Positions 6,771-14,270 of a DNA stretch of 21,111 nucleotides are shown here, piece by piece (position 1 is the first letter of the stretch; every line of letters starts with the position of its first letter). A program made the translations under genes and the position numbers. This DNA comes from Lachnospiraceae bacterium (GTDB taxonomy: Bacteria > Bacillota > Clostridia > Lachnospirales > Lachnospiraceae). The DNA lies in the NCBI GenBank assembly GCA_020860745.1, contig JAJBTR010000313.1, positions 1-21,111 on the forward strand, read 5' to 3'. Under the pieces are notes generated by a model. The model made no database searches. It saw only the letters and a program-made list of their open reading frames with translations, and had not been told where the DNA came from.

Positions 6771-8000
6771 CTAATCCTCCTCTTTTCTGCGCAGGACATC
6801 AAACTCCTCCATAGGATGTCCCAGATCAATCAGTAATACCTGCTTCGGATGCGGTGCGGAGTCCATCTCCTCCCCGTCTTCATTGATAATACGGTTAACC
6901 CGCACCTCTACATTATCACCGTTCGGCTTCATAATTTCAATAGTTTCTCCCACAGAAAATTTATTTTTCTGCTCGGTCCGGTACAACCCCTCCGCTGTTT
7001 TCTCCTCCACAACGCCCAGATAAGTATAATTTTTTACATACGTATTACTGTCGTAGATCTGTGTTTCTTCATTCGGCTTTCCGAAAAAAAAGCCCGTTGT
7101 AAACTGCCGGTAAGTACAGCTGGTAATCTGCTCCTGATACCAGTCCATGTGAGCCGCGTAGAGTTCCGGATCCGCCAGATAATCATCAATGGCTTTCCGG
7201 TAGGTCCGAGCCACTGTGGCCACATACAGCGCCGTCTTCATCCTGCCCTCGATCTTGAAACTGTCAATGCCGCTCTCCACCAGCTCCGGGATGTGCTCAA
7301 TCATACACAGGTCTTTGGAATTAAAAAGAAAAGTCCCCCTCTCATTCTCGTAGACCGGCAGGTACTCTCCCGGTCTCGTCTCCTCCATCACCGCGTACTT
7401 CCAGCGGCAGGGATGCGTGCAGGCTCCCCGGTTTGCATCTCTCCCGGCAAAAAAATTGCTGAGCAGGCATCGTCCGGAATAGGAAATACACATCGCGCCG
7501 TGGACAAAGGTCTCCATCTCCAGATCAGCCGGGATATGGCTGCGAATATCTTTCAATTCTGCCAGAGAAAGCTCCCGGGCTGTCACTACCCGCTTCGCTC
7601 CCAGCGCGTGCCAGAACTGATAAGTGCCATAGTTCGTGTTATTCGCCTGGGTGCTGATGTGAATGTCAACCTCCGGGCAGACTTCCCTGGCAATGGAAAA
7701 CACCCCGGGATCCGAGATGATCAGGGCATCCGGCTTCATCGGCCGCAATTCTTCAAAATAAGACCTGACTCCTGCCAGGTCCTCGTTATGTGCCAGAATA
7801 TTCGCTGTGATATAGACTTTAACCCCGTGCGCATGGGCAAAAACAATCCCCTGCGCAATCTCCTCCATGGAAAAATTTTTCGCTTTCGCGCGGAGACCGA
7901 AAGCCTCGCCGCCGATGTAGACTGCGTCGGCGCCGAAAGCCACCGCCACTTTTAAGACTTCCAGGCTGCTCGCCGGGATCAGGAGTTCGGGTTTTTTCAT
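6771..8000 (-). CDS. trhP: Peptidase U32-family tRNA hydroxylation protein TrhP
   Basis: Members of this family (YegQ in E. coli, YrrN/YrrO in B. subtilis) are annotated as U32 peptidases. They are known to be needed for prephenate-dependent hydroxylation of uridine-34 in tRNA. The 409-residue protein starts with the usual barrel (ELLIPASSLEVLKVAVAFGADAVYIGG). It carries the U32 signature ETFVHGAMCISYSGRCLLSN. Four cysteines (171, 178, 194 and 198, in GAMC, GRC, GAC and HPC) are placed to hold an iron-sulfur cluster, although family members are usually described with a more distant fourth ligand. The C-terminal part (about 300-409) contains a small beta-barrel-like region. AGAGG lies about eleven bases before the ATG. 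The partner methyltransferase gene trmR lies upstream but is separated by a 189-bp palindromic element, and the lactonase gene follows directly. Confidence 0.93.
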   Translation of the reverse strand: MKKPELLIPASSLEVLKVAVAFGADAVYIGGEAFGLRAKAKNFSMEEIAQGIVFAHAHGVKVYITANILAHNEDLAGVRSYFEELRPMKPDALIISDPGVFSIAREVCPEVDIHISTQANNTNYGTYQFWHALGAKRVVTARELSLAELKDIRSHIPADLEMETFVHGAMCISYSGRCLLSNFFAGRDANRGACTHPCRWKYAVMEETRPGEYLPVYENERGTFLFNSKDLCMIEHIPELVESGIDSFKIEGRMKTALYVATVARTYRKAIDDYLADPELYAAHMDWYQEQITSCTYRQFTTGFFFGKPNEETQIYDSNTYVKNYTYLGVVEEKTAEGLYRTEQKNKFSVGETIEIMKPNGDNVEVRVNRIINEDGEEMDSAPHPKQVLLIDLGHPMEEFDVLRRKEED

Positions 8001-8026
8001 GAAATTTTATACCTCTTCTTTTATAT

Positions 8027-8215
8027 TGCTCGAAACCGCTTTTTATCTGATGCGAGCACGTTGATTTGCTCATTTTTTTCCGTCGCCAATTGACAGCCTT
8101 CTCCGCAAACTCGCCTGCAAGCAGGCTCAGACAGTGCTCCGAAGCCTGTCGCTATACTCAAAAAATGTCGCAAATCTGCCTACCGCTCACCTCAGATAAA
8201 AAGCGGTTTCGAGCA
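8027..8215. repeat. 189-bp palindromic element with perfect 24-bp terminal inverted repeats
   Basis: Positions 8027-8050 are the exact reverse complement of 8192-8215 (outer bases TGCTCGAAACC). Further pairs nest inside: GATTTGC (8063-8069) with GCAAATC (8170-8176), flanked by opposed T7 and A6 runs. GACAGCCTTC (8092-8101) pairs with a site near 8144-8153 with one mismatch, and a small GCCTGC-TT-GCAGGC-like hairpin sits in the centre. The whole unit can form one long interrupted hairpin. It fills the 8001-8239 gap between trmR and trhP and contains no credible gene. It resembles a MITE-like or REP-like element. I see no clear target-site duplication. Confidence 0.8.
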
Positions 8216-8239
8216 GCCAACTTTATTAAATACCTCAAA

Positions 8240-8887
8240 TCAAATAATTCTTTTCACGCTCATCGCCACTCCGTCTCCCACGGGCAATATCGCTGTGGTG
8301 AGCTGGTCATGGTGGGTCAGCGTGTAGAGATATTCCCGCATCCGCTTATGGATGGTGCGGTTTCTCCGGGTGACGGCAAACCTGGATTCGATGATATCTC
8401 CTTCCTGGAGGACGTTATCTGAGATGATCACTCAGCCAGGAGCCATAAGCCGTAGTACGTCCTCGAAAAAATGTATGTACTTCCCCTTTGCCGCCTCCAT
8501 AAAGATCAGGTCATAGGTGCCGTCCAGCGTCTTTAAGATATCTGCCGCATCTCCTTCTAACAAGGTAATCTGGTCTTCTCTGCCGGCACGCCGGAAGTTC
8601 TCTCTGGCGATGGGAATGCGCTTCTCATAGTTTTCAATGGTAATAATCTGTGCCTGGACGGGATTGTACTCTGCCATCAGCAGCGCGGAAAAACCAACCG
8701 CCGTCCCCACTTCCAGTATCTTTTCCGGGCGGTGGAGAGCCAGAATAACCTTCCGGAAGTTCTGCGGCTCAGGGCGGATGACCGGGACATACGTTTCCCG
8801 CGCTTCGCTCTCAATCTTTGTCAGGAGCGGCGTGTTTCCCGTGCTGAGTGAATTGATGTAAGTCGCAAATCGTTCCTCTACGATCAT
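8240..8887 (-). pseudogene. trmR: TrmR-like tRNA 5-hydroxyuridine O-methyltransferase, interrupted by an in-frame TGA
   Basis: The homologous protein (YrrM/TrmR, O-methyltransferase family 3) methylates 5-hydroxyuridine-34 made by TrhP, giving 5-methoxyuridine. The frame reads normally from ATG at 8887 through the SAM-binding core (ILEVGTAVGFSALLMAEYN, ITIENYEKRI, DLIFMEAAKGKYIHFFEDVLRLMAPG). It then meets TGA at 8432-8434 where the family has the second glycine of PGGVIISDN. Downstream the same frame continues without a gap (VIISDNVLQEGDIIESR ... PVGDGVAMSVKRII) to a stop at 8240. The total of about 215 codons is full family length. One base (GGA to TGA) explains the break. It could be a recent nonsense mutation, a sequencing error or readthrough. 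The truncated 151-residue product would lack conserved C-terminal strands. The start overlaps the upstream gene as ATGA. Confidence 0.85.
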
Positions 8888-9234
8888 GACGCATCGTCCA
8901 CCAGCACATCGTCAAACTCCAGGCAGGTGATCAATTCACGGTTTCTGTTCTGCACAATCTTGCACACCGCCATTTCCGCGTCCATAAACTCTCTCACCAC
9001 CGGATCCTGATACAGATCCTGATATTCTGTCATCAACCGGTCTGACTCAGTAAACAGGTCGATCGACTGATCGGAATTCTGCAACAGATAATTCTTTTTC
9101 CTGAATTCCATGAGGCGTTTTTCCTTTTTCGGAAATTCGCGCACTTTCTCCCGGGCATCACGATATCTGTGAAACTGCTCCGATTCTTTTATCACATCAA
9201 TCATGCCGTCCAGGCTTTCTTTTATCGTCTGCAT
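8884..9234 (-). CDS. YlbF/YmcA family protein
   Basis: This small helical protein of 116 residues belongs to the YlbF/YmcA (DUF964) group. In B. subtilis, YlbF and YmcA with YaaT form a complex that acts with RNase Y in mRNA maturation and affects competence and biofilm formation. The sequence is almost wholly helix-forming and charged (IKESEQFHRYRDAREKVREFPKKEKRLMEFRKKN ...), with the family pattern of a phenylalanine- and leucine-bearing amphipathic hairpin followed by VVREFMDAEMAVCKIVQNRN. AAGGA lies seven bases before the ATG. The stop overlaps the trmR start by four bases, so the two are translationally coupled. Which paralogue this represents cannot be decided here. Lying next to the RNase J gene, it fits an RNA-processing neighbourhood. 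Confidence 0.82.
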   Translation of the reverse strand: MQTIKESLDGMIDVIKESEQFHRYRDAREKVREFPKKEKRLMEFRKKNYLLQNSDQSIDLFTESDRLMTEYQDLYQDPVVREFMDAEMAVCKIVQNRNRELITCLEFDDVLVDDAS

Positions 9235-9277
9235 ATGTTATCCTTACCGTCTTTCCCAGACAAAATCTGTCAAATTT

Positions 9278-9356
9278 TTTATTTCATAGGACGAACTTTC
9301 CACATGAAATAAAATACCTGCACAGGACGAACTGTTACAATATCCATCCTGCACAG
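9278..9356. repeat. Small inverted and direct repeats between the RNase J gene and the ylbF-like gene
   Basis: TTTATTTCAT (9278-9287) is the exact reverse complement of 9304-9313. AGGACGAACT occurs at 9288-9297 and again at 9324-9333, and CCTGCACAG occurs at 9317-9325 and 9348-9356. No convincing T-run follows the hairpin on the minus strand, so termination after the RNase J gene is doubtful. Purpose unknown. Confidence 0.5.
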
Positions 9357-9387
9357 CACCGAAACATCCCTGCTTTTAAAAGGATAT

Positions 9388-11052
9388 TTACACTTCCATA
9401 ATAATCGGAATCAGCATCGGGCGCCGCTTGGTCTTTTTCCAGACAAAATCGCCCAGCGCATCCCGGATTTCAGACTTGATCTTTCCCCAGTCTGTGATAT
9501 GCCGGTCCACCATGCGGTACACCGCCTCGTTTACCACCTGCTGCGCTTCGTCCATCAGACTCTCGGACTCCCGCACATAGACAAAACCGCGGGAAACGAT
9601 ATCCGGTCCGGCCAGGAGCTGCCCGCTGCCCGATTCCAGAGTCAGCACCACAATGATAATTCCGTCCTCCGCCAGATGCTGGCGGTCGCGCATAACGATA
9701 TTTCCCACATCGCCGATCCCGAGACCGTCCACGAAAACAGCTCCGTGGGGCACGCTTCCCACCACCTCTGCGCTGTTCTCATCGATTTCCAGAACATCTC
9801 CGGAATCCAGCATCAGAATGCGGTCTTTCGGAATGCCGAGCGAGGCAGCCAGCTGTGCCTGTGCTTTCCGGTGCTTATACTCGCCGTGTACCGGGATAGA
9901 ATATCTGGGCTGCAGAAGGGAATAGATCAGTTTGATTTCCTCCTGGCAGGCGTGTCCGGACACATGCGTATCCTGGAAGATTACGTCCGCGCTCTTCTGA
10001 TACAGCTCGTTGATAATGCGGGACACCGCTTTTTCATTTCCGGGAATCGGGTTGGAACTGAACACGATCAGATCGTTGGGCGTGATTCTGACCTTTTTGT
10101 GCGTGCCGTTGGCCATCCGAGAGAGCGCCGCCAGCGGCTCGCCCTGGCTTCCGGTGGTAATCAGCACCATCTTCTCATCCGGATAATTTTTCATATAATC
10201 CTCTTCAATCAAAGTATTATCTGGGATATCCAGATACCCAAGCTCTGAGGCGATGGAGATGATATTTACCATACTCCGTCCCTCGACGACCACTTTCCGT
10301 CCGAATTTGCAGGCCGTGTTGATAATCTGCTGCACCCGGTCCACATTGGACGCAAAAGTGGCAATAATAATCCGCTGTGTCCTGTGATCTGTAAAAATCG
10401 AGTCAAAGACCTTGCCGACGGTACTCTCCGTCATGGTAAATCCGGGGCGTTCCGCGTTGGTGCTGTCACACATCAGAGCCAGCACGCCTTTCTTTCCGAT
10501 CTCTCCAAAACGCTGCAGATCAATGGCATCGCCGTAAACCGGCGTGTAATCGACTTTGAAATCCCCCGTGTGCACAACGATACCTGCCGGCGAGTAAATG
10601 GCTAGCGCCGCCGCATCCTGAATGCTGTGATTTGTCTTGATAAACTCCACCCGGAATTCACCCATATTGATATGCTGACCGTAGCTGACCACTTTTCTTC
10701 TCACCTTATCGAGGAGATCATGCTCCTCCAGCTTGTGCTCGATGAGTCCCATGGTAAGTTTGGTCGCATAAATCGGCACGTTGGCCTCCAGGAGCACATA
10801 GGGAAGCGCTCCGATATGGTCCTCGTGTCCGTGGGTAAAGAAAAAGGCTTTGACTCTCTCAATATTGTCCTGCAGATATGTGATGACAGGCACACAGAGA
10901 TCGATGCCGTACATGTCATCCTCCGGGAATGCCAGTCCGCAGTCCACCACAATAATACTGTCCCCGTACTCAAAGGCAGTAATATTCATCCCTATGGATT
11001 CCAGTCCGCCCAAAGGGATGATACGCAATTTGGAATTGTTCTGTTTCTTCAA
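9388..11052 (-). CDS. rnj: Ribonuclease J (metallo-beta-lactamase/beta-CASP nuclease)
   Basis: RNase J is a 5' exonuclease and endonuclease central to mRNA decay and rRNA maturation in Gram-positive bacteria. The 554-residue product has the expected length. The metal-binding motif THGHEDHIG (His74, His76, Asp78 and His79) lies in the metallo-beta-lactamase core, after IVVDCGLAFPEDD. The beta-CASP motifs follow (MCDSTNAERPGFTMTE, TFASNVDRVQQIINTA, TTGSQGEP, FSSNPIPGNE), then the HVSGHA and PVHGEYKHRKAQ segments and a C-terminal domain ending in RRPMLIPIIMEV. The frame could open further upstream at 11160, but the best start is TTG at 11052. There GGAGG lies seven bases before it and the protein begins MKKQNNSKLRIIPLGGLE, as in relatives. 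It lies 132 bases downstream of the DUF1292 gene, in the order seen in related genomes. Confidence 0.95.
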   Translation of the reverse strand: MKKQNNSKLRIIPLGGLESIGMNITAFEYGDSIIVVDCGLAFPEDDMYGIDLCVPVITYLQDNIERVKAFFFTHGHEDHIGALPYVLLEANVPIYATKLTMGLIEHKLEEHDLLDKVRRKVVSYGQHINMGEFRVEFIKTNHSIQDAAALAIYSPAGIVVHTGDFKVDYTPVYGDAIDLQRFGEIGKKGVLALMCDSTNAERPGFTMTESTVGKVFDSIFTDHRTQRIIIATFASNVDRVQQIINTACKFGRKVVVEGRSMVNIISIASELGYLDIPDNTLIEEDYMKNYPDEKMVLITTGSQGEPLAALSRMANGTHKKVRITPNDLIVFSSNPIPGNEKAVSRIINELYQKSADVIFQDTHVSGHACQEEIKLIYSLLQPRYSIPVHGEYKHRKAQAQLAASLGIPKDRILMLDSGDVLEIDENSAEVVGSVPHGAVFVDGLGIGDVGNIVMRDRQHLAEDGIIIVVLTLESGSGQLLAGPDIVSRGFVYVRESESLMDEAQQVVNEAVYRMVDRHITDWGKIKSEIRDALGDFVWKKTKRRPMLIPIIMEV

Positions 11053-11184
11053 ATAATTACCTCCGTTATTATATTTTCCGTTCTGATTCCCGGTCTGCAG
11101 CAGAAGCAAACCCGAAAGATGATACTTTGGATTCCATCCGCTTATCCCCTGTATCATCAAAAATCTACGACAGCTTTCAGTTCG

Positions 11185-11439
11185 TCACTCGATGTCGATA
11201 TCCTCCAGCATCTCGGCAAAGACCTTTGAAATCGCGCCCAGTTCTACCTCATCCTCCACCATTGCATAGATGATATCGTCCTCGTCTGTCTGTATCTCTT
11301 TTAAAATGTACGCAAGAGAATCCTCTTCCTCCTCCTCGGTCACAAGAAGATAGGTGACTCCTCCGATACATGTCTGCTCTAATACGTAAAATAAAACTTC
11401 CTCCCCGGATTCGGGGTCTGTAAATGTAATACTCTCCAT
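11185..11439 (-). CDS. DUF1292 (YrzB-like) protein
   Basis: This 84-residue acidic protein belongs to the DUF1292 family, which in Firmicutes follows ruvX (yrrK-yrzB in B. subtilis). It opens with the family pattern ITFTDPESGEEVLFYVLEQT, continues through TYLLVTEEEEEDSLAYILKE, and ends with the EVELGAISKVFAEMLED helix. The function is unknown across the family. It is soluble, with no membrane segment. The purine-rich site upstream (GGAAAGAG) is rather far from the ATG. About 100 bases separate it from the ruvX stop; I see nothing else in that gap. Confidence 0.87.
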   Translation of the reverse strand: MESITFTDPESGEEVLFYVLEQTCIGGVTYLLVTEEEEEDSLAYILKEIQTDEDDIIYAMVEDEVELGAISKVFAEMLEDIDIE

Positions 11440-11541
11440 GTCGCTGCTCTTTCCTTATAAAATGCGCTGTCCGCACCCCGCGCGGCGAGTATGAGGCAGA
11501 AACCACCTCCTGCTCAATCTGTATCTGTCCGTGTGTACTTT

Positions 11542-11985
11542 CTATTCCTCACTGTCCGCTTCACTGTTATGGCAGGAATCCAGATATCCCTGCAGGATAA
11601 AAACCGCCGCCAGTTTGTCGACATAGTCCTTCCTGTCCTCTCTGCGGATACCGCCCTCCATCATGGCGCGGTCCGCCATCACAGTAGTCAGGCGCTCATC
11701 CTCCAGAATCACTTCCAGACCGGTCCTGCGAGCCAGCATATCCTTAAATTCCACGGTCTTCTCACACCGCTCTCCCTCTGAGTTGTTCATGTGCTTCGGA
11801 TATCCGAGAACAATCCTGTCCACCTCATACTCCCGGATCAGTTCCTCGATCCGCGCAAGGGTCTGCCGCAGCTTTCCGGGAGACTTTCTCCGTATAATCT
11901 CTACGCCCTGTGCGGTCAGAAACAAAGGGTCGCTCACCGCAACCCCCACTGTTTTGGAACCATAATCAAGACCCATGATCCGCAT
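11542..11985 (-). CDS. ruvX: RuvX/YqgF-family Holliday junction resolvase-like nuclease
   Basis: The YqgF/RuvX family has an RNase H-like fold and is linked to Holliday junction resolution and to pre-16S rRNA 5' end processing. The first conserved acid is in [19 protein letters not shown]. Further family segments are [18 protein letters not shown], the glutamate in ILEDERLTT, and [20 protein letters not shown], which carries the last conserved aspartates. I set the start at 11985, not the upstream ATG at 12006, because AGGAGAG stands in good position there and the protein then begins exactly like its relatives, giving 147 residues. It lies 11 bases after the ireB stop. The C-terminal tail (HNSEADSEE) is acidic and likely disordered. 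Confidence 0.92.
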   Translation of the reverse strand: MRIMGLDYGSKTVGVAVSDPLFLTAQGVEIIRRKSPGKLRQTLARIEELIREYEVDRIVLGYPKHMNNSEGERCEKTVEFKDMLARRTGLEVILEDERLTTVMADRAMMEGGIRREDRKDYVDKLAAVFILQGYLDSCHNSEADSEE

Positions 11986-11996
11986 TGATCGCTCTC

Positions 11997-12260
11997 CTAT
12001 TCCCATGCGTGCTTCTTCACATAATCCTTCAGCACTTCCTCCACCAGCTCGTCCCGCTCCACCTTCATAATCAGGCTGCGCGCATTGTTGTGGCTGGTAA
12101 TGTATGTAGGATCCCCCGACATAATATAGCCGACAATCTGGTTGATCGGGTTATACCCCTTCTCCAGCATCGCCTTGTAGACTATCTCGAGCACGTCCCC
12201 CACTTTCAGATCCGGCGCCTTCTGCACTTTAAAATACTGTGTGTTCGTAATATTCTGCAT
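11997..12260 (-). CDS. ireB: IreB-family regulatory phosphoprotein (DUF965)
   Basis: IreB in Enterococcus is a substrate of the Ser/Thr kinase IreK and a negative regulator of cephalosporin tolerance; elsewhere its role is less clear. The signature core is [33 protein letters not shown], followed by the helix [14 protein letters not shown] place the start at 12260 ([12 protein letters not shown]), where AGGA lies seven bases upstream. This gives 87 residues, the usual length, and keeps threonines near the N terminus where the kinase acts in Enterococcus. An upstream ATG at 12308 has no good ribosome site. The gene leads an ireB-ruvX-DUF1292-RNase J series, probably read from the promoter at 12321-12349. 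Confidence 0.92.
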   Translation of the reverse strand: MQNITNTQYFKVQKAPDLKVGDVLEIVYKAMLEKGYNPINQIVGYIMSGDPTYITSHNNARSLIMKVERDELVEEVLKDYVKKHAWE

Positions 12261-12320
12261 CTCTTCATCCTCATACATGTAAACAACTCGGTTGGGCTTC
12301 CCGTGCACCCACTCTTTTTT

Positions 12321-12349
12321 ATTCTATACTATAATCTGAAAAAATTCAA
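12321..12349 (-). promoter_or_regulatory. Predicted sigma-A promoter for the ireB-ruvX-DUF1292-RNase J series
   Basis: On the minus strand, TTGAAT (12344-12349) is separated by 17 bases from TAGAAT (12321-12326). The -35 box lies inside the last codons of mtaB and the -10 overlaps its stop, so the downstream series can be transcribed independently of mtaB. Confidence 0.6.
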
Positions 12350-13781
12350 CCTTCATTATTTTGTTTTCCAGAGATTCCTCTGTCCGGTACCGGATTTTCA
12401 CGTATTCCGGGGTAAATCCCTCATAAAATGTTTCGCCGTCTATTGTAACTGCCTCCTCAAAAAGCACCTCCGCCGTCTTTCCCTCATACCATGCGGCAAA
12501 GCATTTTTTCTGTTCCGCCGCAATCGTCATCAGCCTGTGACTGCGCTCCGCTTTGACAGCAGAAGGGATCTGTCCCTCCATCCGGTCAGCCGCGGTTCCC
12601 TTTCTCCTGGAATACTGAAATACGTGAATCTCATAAAAGGACACGCGCTTTGCAAACGCACAGGTCTCGGCAAACTCTTCCTCCGTCTCCCCCGGGAATC
12701 CGACAATGATATCCGTAGTCAGTGCCGGATGCTCATAGTATTGCCGCAAAATCTCACATTTATGAAAATATTCTTCCGCCGTGTACTTCCGGTTCATCCG
12801 CCGCAGCACCGTATCGCTGCCGCTCTGCAGAGAAAGGTGAAAATGCGGGCAGACTTTCTCCATCTTCGCCAGTTCACTCACGAACTCCTCCGTGACAATT
12901 CCCGGCTCCAGGGAGCCAAGGCGGATGCGGCGTATGCCTTCCACCGCGTGTACGCTCCGGATCAGATCCAGCAGAGTATAGCCCAGGTCAATCCCGTAAG
13001 AGCTCAGGTGAATACCGGTCAGCACAATTTCCTGAAAACCGTTCTCCACCAGTTCTTTCGTCTCCCGGACGACATCTTCCAGCTTTCTGCTCCGCACCCG
13101 CCCTCTCGCGTAGGGGATGATGCAGTAGCTGCAGAACTGATTGCAGCCGTCCTGTACCTTTAAAAACGCACGGGTATGCTCCGCGGGATGCGCCACATGC
13201 AGTTCCTCATAAAACTGCCCCGGCTGATTAATGTCGAGAAGAGCCACCTCAGTCCGAGATACCTCAGAATCCGATTTTCTCATTTCAGGGCTGCTCGTCA
13301 TATTGTCATCGGTTTCCTGATTATCCGACATATTGCTTCCCGTTACTAAGACATTTGCCGGACACACATTTTTCCTGGATATAATTGTTGCATCGGACAG
13401 GTTTTTGTCCCGGCAGCTGCTGTTTTTCCGACCGGGATTACTCTCATATTCTTCCAGCAGCGCAATCAGATTCTTCTTGCAGTTATTTCCGATCACAATA
13501 TCAATCGCCGCATCCCCCGCTGCCTGCTCCGGGCTGGTCTGCACGTAGCAGCCTGCAGCCACCACGATAGCTTCCGGGTTCAACTTTCTGGCGCGGTGAA
13601 TCATCTGCCTTGATTTGCGGTCCGCCACGTTCGTAACGGAACAGGTATTGACCACATAGACATCCGCTTTCTGATGAAATGGGACAATCTCGTATCCGGC
13701 CTCCTCCAGCATCTGCTGCATGGCCTCCGTCTCATAAGAATTCACTTTGCATCCCAGGCTGTGTAGTGCTGCCCACCTCAT
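12324..13781 (-). CDS. mtaB: tRNA (N6-threonylcarbamoyladenosine-37-C2)-methylthiotransferase MtaB
   Basis: MtaB is a radical-SAM methylthiotransferase that converts t6A37 to ms2t6A37 in ANN-decoding tRNAs. The N-terminal domain carries the auxiliary cluster cysteines Cys11 (SLGCKVNSYE), Cys47 (VNTCSVTN) and Cys78 (AAGCYVQ). The radical-SAM cluster is Cys213, Cys217 and Cys220 in DGCNQFCSYCIIPYARGRVRSR. The segment SLQSGSDTVLRRMNRKYT and the glycine-rich DIIVGFPGETEEEF follow, and a TRAM-like tail starts near residue 435. At 485 residues it is longer than usual. The excess is a polar Ser/Asn/Asp-rich insertion of about 64 residues (about 115-178) between the N-terminal and radical-SAM domains. 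AGGA lies eight bases before the ATG. The gene is divergent from the HPr-like gene. Confidence 0.94.
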   Translation of the reverse strand: MRWAALHSLGCKVNSYETEAMQQMLEEAGYEIVPFHQKADVYVVNTCSVTNVADRKSRQMIHRARKLNPEAIVVAAGCYVQTSPEQAAGDAAIDIVIGNNCKKNLIALLEEYESNPGRKNSSCRDKNLSDATIISRKNVCPANVLVTGSNMSDNQETDDNMTSSPEMRKSDSEVSRTEVALLDINQPGQFYEELHVAHPAEHTRAFLKVQDGCNQFCSYCIIPYARGRVRSRKLEDVVRETKELVENGFQEIVLTGIHLSSYGIDLGYTLLDLIRSVHAVEGIRRIRLGSLEPGIVTEEFVSELAKMEKVCPHFHLSLQSGSDTVLRRMNRKYTAEEYFHKCEILRQYYEHPALTTDIIVGFPGETEEEFAETCAFAKRVSFYEIHVFQYSRRKGTAADRMEGQIPSAVKAERSHRLMTIAAEQKKCFAAWYEGKTAEVLFEEAVTIDGETFYEGFTPEYVKIRYRTEESLENKIMKVEFFQIIV

Positions 13782-13843
13782 AAATCAAATCCTTTCTATT
13801 AATCACGTACTTATTAATTACTTATTAATTACCTTAATTTATG

Positions 13844-13872
13844 TTGACTTTTGCAAAAAATCACGATATTAT
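13844..13872 (+). promoter_or_regulatory. Sigma-A promoter of the HPr-like gene
   Basis: TTGACT (13844-13849), a 17-base spacer and TATTAT (13867-13872) form a near-consensus promoter. Transcription should start near 13879, about 47 bases before the ATG. Two copies of TTATTAATTAC lie just upstream (13811-13832) and make the divergent region very AT-rich. Confidence 0.8.
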
Positions 13873-13925
13873 GTGCGTGGGTATGGTTCCGTATAGCAGG
13901 ATGAACTTTCGGGGAGGTGTAAGCA

Positions 13926-14162
13926 ATGAAAAAAGTTCTCGTATCCTTAAACTCTATTGATAAAGTAAAAAGCTTTGTCAAGGACATTTCACAGTTTGAC
14001 TATGATCTCGATCTCATCTCCGGCAGATATGTGATCGACGCAAAGTCGCTGCTCGGCATTTTCAGTCTGGATCTGTCCAGACCAATCGAGCTTTCCATCC
14101 ATGCCGATGACGAGCAGGCAGCAGAGGTTATTGAAGCGCTGAAGGCATATATCGCCGAGTAG
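13926..14162 (+). CDS. HPr-fold protein lacking the phosphorylatable histidine
   Basis: This 78-residue protein has the HPr fold pattern (MKKVLVSLNS, DLDLISGRYVIDAKSLLGIFSLDLSRPIELSIHADDE, AAEVIEALKAY). HPr normally carries PTS phosphate on His15 in a GLHARPA-type motif. Here the matching region reads SIDKVKSFVKD with no histidine, so it cannot be an ordinary PTS phosphocarrier. The regulatory serine motif is kept: Ser41 in DAKSLLGIFSL matches Ser46 of HPr, the target of HPr kinase. This recalls Crh of Bacillus, which lacks the histidine and acts through Ser46 phosphorylation with CcpA, but whether this is a Crh functional equivalent is inference. GGGGAGG precedes the ATG. The gene is monocistronic, with its own promoter and terminator. 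Confidence 0.85.
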   Translation: MKKVLVSLNSIDKVKSFVKDISQFDYDLDLISGRYVIDAKSLLGIFSLDLSRPIELSIHADDEQAAEVIEALKAYIAE

Positions 14163-14214
14163 AGAGTGCCGGATTCATTTTAATCACAAAGAAAAGAAAC
14201 CATGAAATTTATCG

Positions 14215-14243
14215 CGGGCGTCTTGCAGACGCCCGTTTTTCTT
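14215..14243 (+). terminator. Intrinsic terminator of the HPr-like gene
   Basis: CGGGCGTC (14215-14222) pairs perfectly with GACGCCCG (14228-14235) around a five-base loop. It is followed by TTTTTCTTT. On the other strand there is no T-run, so it works for the plus strand only. Confidence 0.93.
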
Positions 14244-14270
14244 TATCAGCGTTTTCCGGCATATACCTTC

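Noticed and set aside
6849..7955. 368-codon plus-strand open frame opposite trhP
   Set aside because: It is a shadow of trhP in an antisense frame with no family resemblance.
8240..8431. Separate small gene starting at GTG 8431
   Set aside because: It is the C-terminal part of trmR in the same frame after the internal TGA, with no ribosome binding site of its own.
11070..11090. TATAAT-like box just before the RNase J gene
   Set aside because: It lies directly against the ribosome binding site, so a start from it would leave no usable leader, and no -35 box is at the right distance.
11071..11160. N-terminal extension of RNase J from an upstream ATG
   Set aside because: The extension is not family-like, and GGAGG stands correctly before the TTG at 11052, which gives the expected protein start.
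11985..13163. 392-codon plus-strand open frame opposite mtaB
   Set aside because: It is antisense to a well-supported gene, has no ribosome site, and its composition is that of a mirrored coding strand.
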